From the NCBI GenBank assembly GCA_029962745.1, contig CM057154.1, positions 18,432,078 through 18,496,077 of the forward strand: a stretch of DNA of 64,000 nt, given 5' to 3'. The DNA is from Echinometra lucunter. Lineage: Eukaryota > Echinodermata > Echinoidea > Camarodonta > Echinometridae. The position numbers were made by a program, and so were the translations under genes. Below the pieces are notes generated by a model. The model was not told the origin of the DNA. It saw only the letters and a list, made by a program, of their open reading frames with translations, and did no database searches. Positions 60,680 to 64,000 of the stretch are shown piece by piece; positions within the stretch are counted from its first letter, which is position 1, and each line of letters starts with the position of its first letter.

Positions 60680-61328
60680 CGATCGACTTTGTTGCCGATT
60701 TTTTTCTGTCGAACTCATACTTGAGTATAAACGCACACCTTGACCCACCCGCACATACCCCCTTACACACATTCTGATTTTTATTTTGAGAGCGAGCGAA
60801 GCGAGCGAGACAAAAATAACCACTTTTCTGGTTTTTAATCGCATTTTCAAATAGAAATTCTAAATATGGTGTCGTTTATGACAGATTATCAAAAATTTTA
60901 CTAACTGATTAATTAAAACATCATCTTCCTTAAAAAGTGTGTGTGTGTGTGTGTGGGGGGGGGGGTATTTGTACACGCCATCCTCCCTCTCGAAAAAGTG
61001 ACGGGGGGGGGGAATATATCCCCTCATCCCCCGGGATTTACGCCAATTAGACCAATCAGCTTTTGTTAGCCACGTGCATGTCTCGCCCGGAGCAATATTA
61101 TTGTCTCCGAAACAGTACGTCGAAACACCATAGTGTACGTCGCCAATACTTACATTTGAATCGTCCCCTCTTGACCATGGGCTCGCTTCCGTAGATCATC
61201 TGCTCCAGCTCCTCGCTATCCAGGGAGCGTTTCTCCAGCATCTGGAAGAGCTCCTCCTCTTCCTCCTCCATGGCGGCCACGGAGGCGACGATGACGGCGA
61301 TGGCGACAAACACGTAAAAAGCCTTCAT
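59928..61328 (-). CDS. Secreted cationic four-cysteine peptide precursor, antimicrobial-peptide-like
   Basis: Coding exons are 61328-61154 and 60037-59928, giving 94 aa. The first ends at a near-consensus donor (GTAAGTAT) after one base of a codon; the second follows CAG at 60040-60038 and completes a Phe codon in frame. Residues 1-19 are a signal peptide (MKAFYVFVAIAVIVASVAA). Residues 20-54 are an acidic propeptide with a run of six Glu, an internal Lys-Arg at 33-34 and a final Val-Lys-Arg at 52-54. Cleavage there would free a 40-residue peptide of net charge about +8 with Cys at 60, 68, 70 and 85 (C-x7-C-x-C-x14-C) and the basic stretches DRRFR and NRRRY. Signal peptide, acidic pro-region, dibasic site and cationic Cys-rich tail match echinoderm host-defence peptides such as strongylocins (six Cys) and centrocins in plan, but I recognise no family with this spacing. 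A neuropeptide or other cysteine-rich hormone is the main alternative. Confidence 0.75.
60038..61153 (-). other. Intron 2 of the cationic peptide gene, with a reverse GGCGTAAATCC MITE
   Basis: A 1,116-base intron between the two coding exons. From 60620 to 61050 it carries the fourth MITE of the GGCGTAAATCC family (CACCGGCGTAAATCCACTC to CCCCGGGATTTACGCC), with one GAGCGAGCGAAGCGAGCGAG motif and a 36-base run of G at 60644-60679. An A-rich low-complexity stretch is at 60410-60500. Confidence 0.7.
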
Positions 61329-61969
61329 GGTTGGTCCTGAGGTTCGACGAGGAAACGACATGAAAATTTATGTATTACTAATTTATACAAAATCAAGAAT
61401 TGTGTCTTCCTTCCTTTTGTATAGATCATCTTTTCAGCGTATAAAATGCAACAGCAAAAACGATAATTCAACAATACATGAAATTTTTAACGAACTCGGG
61501 GTTTAAATCATCTAAGTCCATATTTGGAATTCAATTCAGCAGTGGCGGTGCAATAAGCAAAAACCTTTTGGGGCAGAAAAAAATCCGCATCCACCACCGG
61601 TGGCAAAAACTGAGAAAAAAACCCCCAGAAAATCAAGCTATTTCAGCAACATTTTTGAACTACTGGTATCGAATTAGAAATAAACCACGTTTGATTTTTT
61701 TTGGGGGGGAGTGCCCCAAGCCCCCCTCCCTCAGTTCGCAGTGTCTTTCAGAGATCTTAACCCCTTGCCTACTGGAACCGAATGGCTCTTGTACAAAACC
61801 GATGACAACTGAAGTATTCAGAAATCAACTGTTTAATCTCTTTAAACAGTATCTACTACAATTCTTCACTTACCAATTAAGAAAGAAAAACCCTTAAAAA
61901 GATTTTTGTCGTTGATATTTTCGTAATAAAAGCAAAATATTTCGCAGTCAAGACGTAGTATTCAGCAGC

Positions 61970-62272
61970 GCCCCGTTGCATAAAACTTACCATAAAATGG
62001 TAACTCTGCCATCAGTGGTAACTACCATGGTAACATTGCTCAACAGCTAATCAAATTCAAGGTTTCCTATGCATGGAATGCATGGTAACTACCATGGTAA
62101 CATTGCTCAACAGCTAATCAAATTCAAGGTTTCCCATGCATGGAATGCATGGTAACTACCATGGTAACATTGCTCAACAGCTAATCAAATTCAAGGTTTC
62201 CAATGCATGGAAGTTACCACTGATGTCAAATTTACCATAAATGGTAAGCTTTATGTAACGGGTCCTATGGTC
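61970..62272. mobile_element. MITE with a threefold internal repeat of about 65 bases
   Basis: CGTTGCATAAAACTTACCAT is mirrored by ATGGTAAGCTTTATGTAACG. Inside, a unit with CATGGTAACTACCATGGTAA and CAACAGCTAATCAAATTC occurs three times in tandem. It lies in intron 1 of the cationic peptide gene. Confidence 0.7.
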
Positions 62273-62277
62273 AGATC

Positions 62278-62694
62278 TTAACCCATTCATGACAGGAATT
62301 ATTTAAAGCCTAATTTTATTGGCTTTTATTCTTCAAATTGGCAACACCAACATTTTTCTTTTATTGCTACATTTTTCTTATAAAGCTTCATGTATCTGAA
62401 ATAAATATAAATTGACAGAATGTATGATGAGAAGTCATAAAGTTGCCAATTTGCAGGGAAAAACAGTAATTTTAACATTTTCATCGCATTGCCAATTTAA
62501 GGATTTTAATGCTTATTTTCCTTTTTAAAAATTTCAGCATCAAACAACAAATATTGATGCAACAAAAATGGGCACAGTAAGTGTAGAATTTTTTTCTCTT
62601 TCTGCTCATGTATTTGGTATGATTTTTAGAGCTTTGCATCAGAAGTTATTAGACCAAACCACATAATGTGGACCCTCTGTCACGAATGGGTTAA
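62278..62694. mobile_element. piggyBac-like MITE, copy 4
   Basis: TTAA flanks, CCCATTCATGACAG and CTGTCACGAATGGG ends, 417 bases, same orientation as copy 1. It starts only six bases after the tandem-repeat MITE and lies in intron 1 of the cationic peptide gene. Confidence 0.8.
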
Positions 62695-62882
62695 AGAAAG
62701 TGTCTCTTCTTCTATCCTGTTTCCCTATGGGGTCCTCTCTCTGTTCGTCTCCATATGTCTATGTGCCTTTCTCCCTCTTCCTGTTATCTCAATTTTCCTC
62801 TCACTTTCACTACAATCACACAGTCTAGTTGTTCTGGATTTTGAAGGGGGAAAAAAAGAATGATATATACTGCTTTCATTAT

Positions 62883-63345
62883 ACTCTTAAAGCAAATCTA
62901 TTCAAATTTGACTGACTAGCACTGTTCTGGTAAAAATTGACACAATTCTAGTAAAAATGACTAGATTCTTAGTAAAATAATATTATTTGACTAGATCACG
63001 GGATCATACGGGCACCAAAAATTCTAGTGAAATTGACTAAATTCATAGTGAAAATTTTGTTCATTTTTTACTAGAATTCTGGTCATTTTCACTAGAATCT
63101 AGTTAAATTTGACTAGAATAGTGTAAGTGCCTGTGGGATCCGGTGATCTACTCCAGTTATTTTACTAGAATCTGGTCATTTTTACTAGAAATTTGTCATT
63201 ATTTTGAATATATTGGTGTTGGTTCTCGCGGGGTATTATGTTAACTAAACGAGAATTCTGGTCATTTTACTAGAATTTGCTAGCTGATGCCCGTCTGATC
63301 CCGTAATCTCGTCAAATCTGACTAGATTGTTTTAGAGTGCATTTA
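62883..63345. mobile_element. ACTCT-ended element with CTAGAAT body
   Basis: Ends ATACTCTTAAAGCAAATC and GTTTTAGAGTGCA are inverted. The body repeats TTTGACTAG, TACTAGAAT and TTCTAGTAAA in both orientations. It is in intron 1 of the cationic peptide gene. Confidence 0.6.
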
Positions 63346-63382
63346 CAACAAATCTGATTTAAAAAGTGGAAGAGAAACTCAC

Positions 63383-63423
63383 CTGATTGATTCCTGCTTT
63401 GTCTCAGAAGTGAAGATAAGAAT
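63383..63423 (-). other. Probable untranslated first exon of the cationic peptide gene
   Basis: A strong donor, CAG|GTGAGT, lies at 63385-63377 on the minus strand, about 65-70 bases downstream of a TATA box. The matching acceptor is CTCAG at 61341-61337, eight bases before the ATG of the peptide gene. The exon has no ATG. The 5' edge is an estimate from the TATA position. Confidence 0.55.
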
Positions 63424-63447
63424 GATCACTACCCACTGAAGCTTCCC

Positions 63448-63455
63448 TATTTATA
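63448..63455 (-). promoter_or_regulatory. TATA box of the cationic peptide gene
   Basis: TATAAATA reads on the minus strand, followed about 30 bases later by the probable first exon. A TATA-type core promoter is common in highly expressed or inducible effector genes; that link is inference. Confidence 0.55.
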
Positions 63456-64000
63456 TCGAAACCAAACTCTGTTTTCCTAGAGGGCTAAGGATGCCTAATC
63501 TTTGAGAGAGATTAACATGTCATCTCTTCATAATTTTCATCATATTTTTTTATTTAGTTATAATAAGAACCTTGGATTGGATTAGGATGTAAGTGGAGCC
63601 TGACTGCGACGTAACAATACCAAATCGCACACCATCTGTTTATGTATACCTTTAACCAGAAAGTGCAATGTGCGATACGCCGCCGTCCAACTCTCCTTAA
63701 CCACACTTGCTTTCTTTCTTTCTTTCTTTCTTTCTTTTTTTTTCTCAAGTTTTTCATTCTTTCTCTCTCTCCCTCTCTTACTCTTAACACCTCACTCCCT
63801 GTATCCCCTTTACTCCAAATGCCACACATTGCTTTCTCTCTCTCTCGCTCGCTCTCTCAACTTAAGTAGCTCCGTCTTTCTTTGTCCGTTGATTTACTCC
63901 AGCTTCCCTTTCCCTCTCTCTCTCTCCTCATAGCGTAGAGCTCATTCATTACTTTTCTACAATTCGGTCTCTCCCCTTCTCTCTCCGACTTCACAATCTC
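63456..64000. other. Upstream flank of the cationic peptide gene
   Basis: No gene seen. (CTTT)n at 63706-63735 and CT-rich stretches at 63755-63940 dominate. Upstream regulatory sequences of the peptide gene would lie here, but none were recognised. Confidence 0.5.

Noticed and set aside
61329..61361. Eleven-codon N-terminal extension of the cationic peptide, starting at 61361
   Set aside because: The extension crosses the CAG acceptor at 61339-61337, and the signal peptide begins at the Met at 61328.

Overview
The window looks like nuclear DNA of a marine deuterostome invertebrate, most likely an echinoderm and probably a sea urchin. The evidence is the AT-rich sequence, short exons with GT/AG introns, many small inverted-repeat elements (MITEs and foldbacks), tRNA-derived SINEs, and the gene content: a phospholipase B-like gene, two short-chain collagen C4-like genes and a small cationic cysteine-rich secreted peptide. 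No cellular gene here is intronless. Most open frames longer than 60 codons are low-complexity or antisense shadows, so I built the gene models by joining exons at GT/AG sites and checking phase.

Layout. (1) 2413-16447, minus strand: a ten-coding-exon phospholipase B-like gene (PLBD family, nearer PLBD2/lama at its C-terminus), with a 535-residue product that has a signal peptide and the Cys nucleophile block. Its introns carry many MITEs, polypurine runs and foldbacks. (2) 16448-25046: intergenic, with a nested inverted-repeat composite holding a hAT-like element with a perfect 8-bp target duplication, and several MITEs. (3) 25216-32367, plus strand: a six-exon short-chain collagen C4-like gene (411 aa). 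(4) 32368-43699: intergenic DNA rich in SINEs, hairpins and foldback elements, with a broken Tc1-like transposase. (5) 43700-54433, minus strand: a second six-exon C4-like gene (406 aa) with the same intron phases, so the two paralogues are convergent. (6) 54434-59870: intergenic, with a retroelement fragment, a 42-bp tandem repeat and long microsatellites. (7) 59871-63455, minus strand: a small secreted peptide gene with a TATA box, an untranslated first exon and two coding exons. It encodes a signal peptide, an acidic propeptide ending in Lys-Arg, and a strongly cationic four-cysteine C-terminal peptide that resembles host-defence peptide precursors.

How the genes relate. The two C4-like genes share exon structure, promoter sequence, a furin-type site, a coiled-coil segment, eight Gly-X-Y triplets and a cysteine-rich C-terminal domain, so they are recent tandem inverted duplicates. 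The PLBD-like gene (lysosomal or secreted) and the peptide gene have no visible functional link to them beyond the secretory pathway. The peptide gene is the most interesting item. No strong sign of a prokaryotic-type system, CRISPR array or virus was seen.
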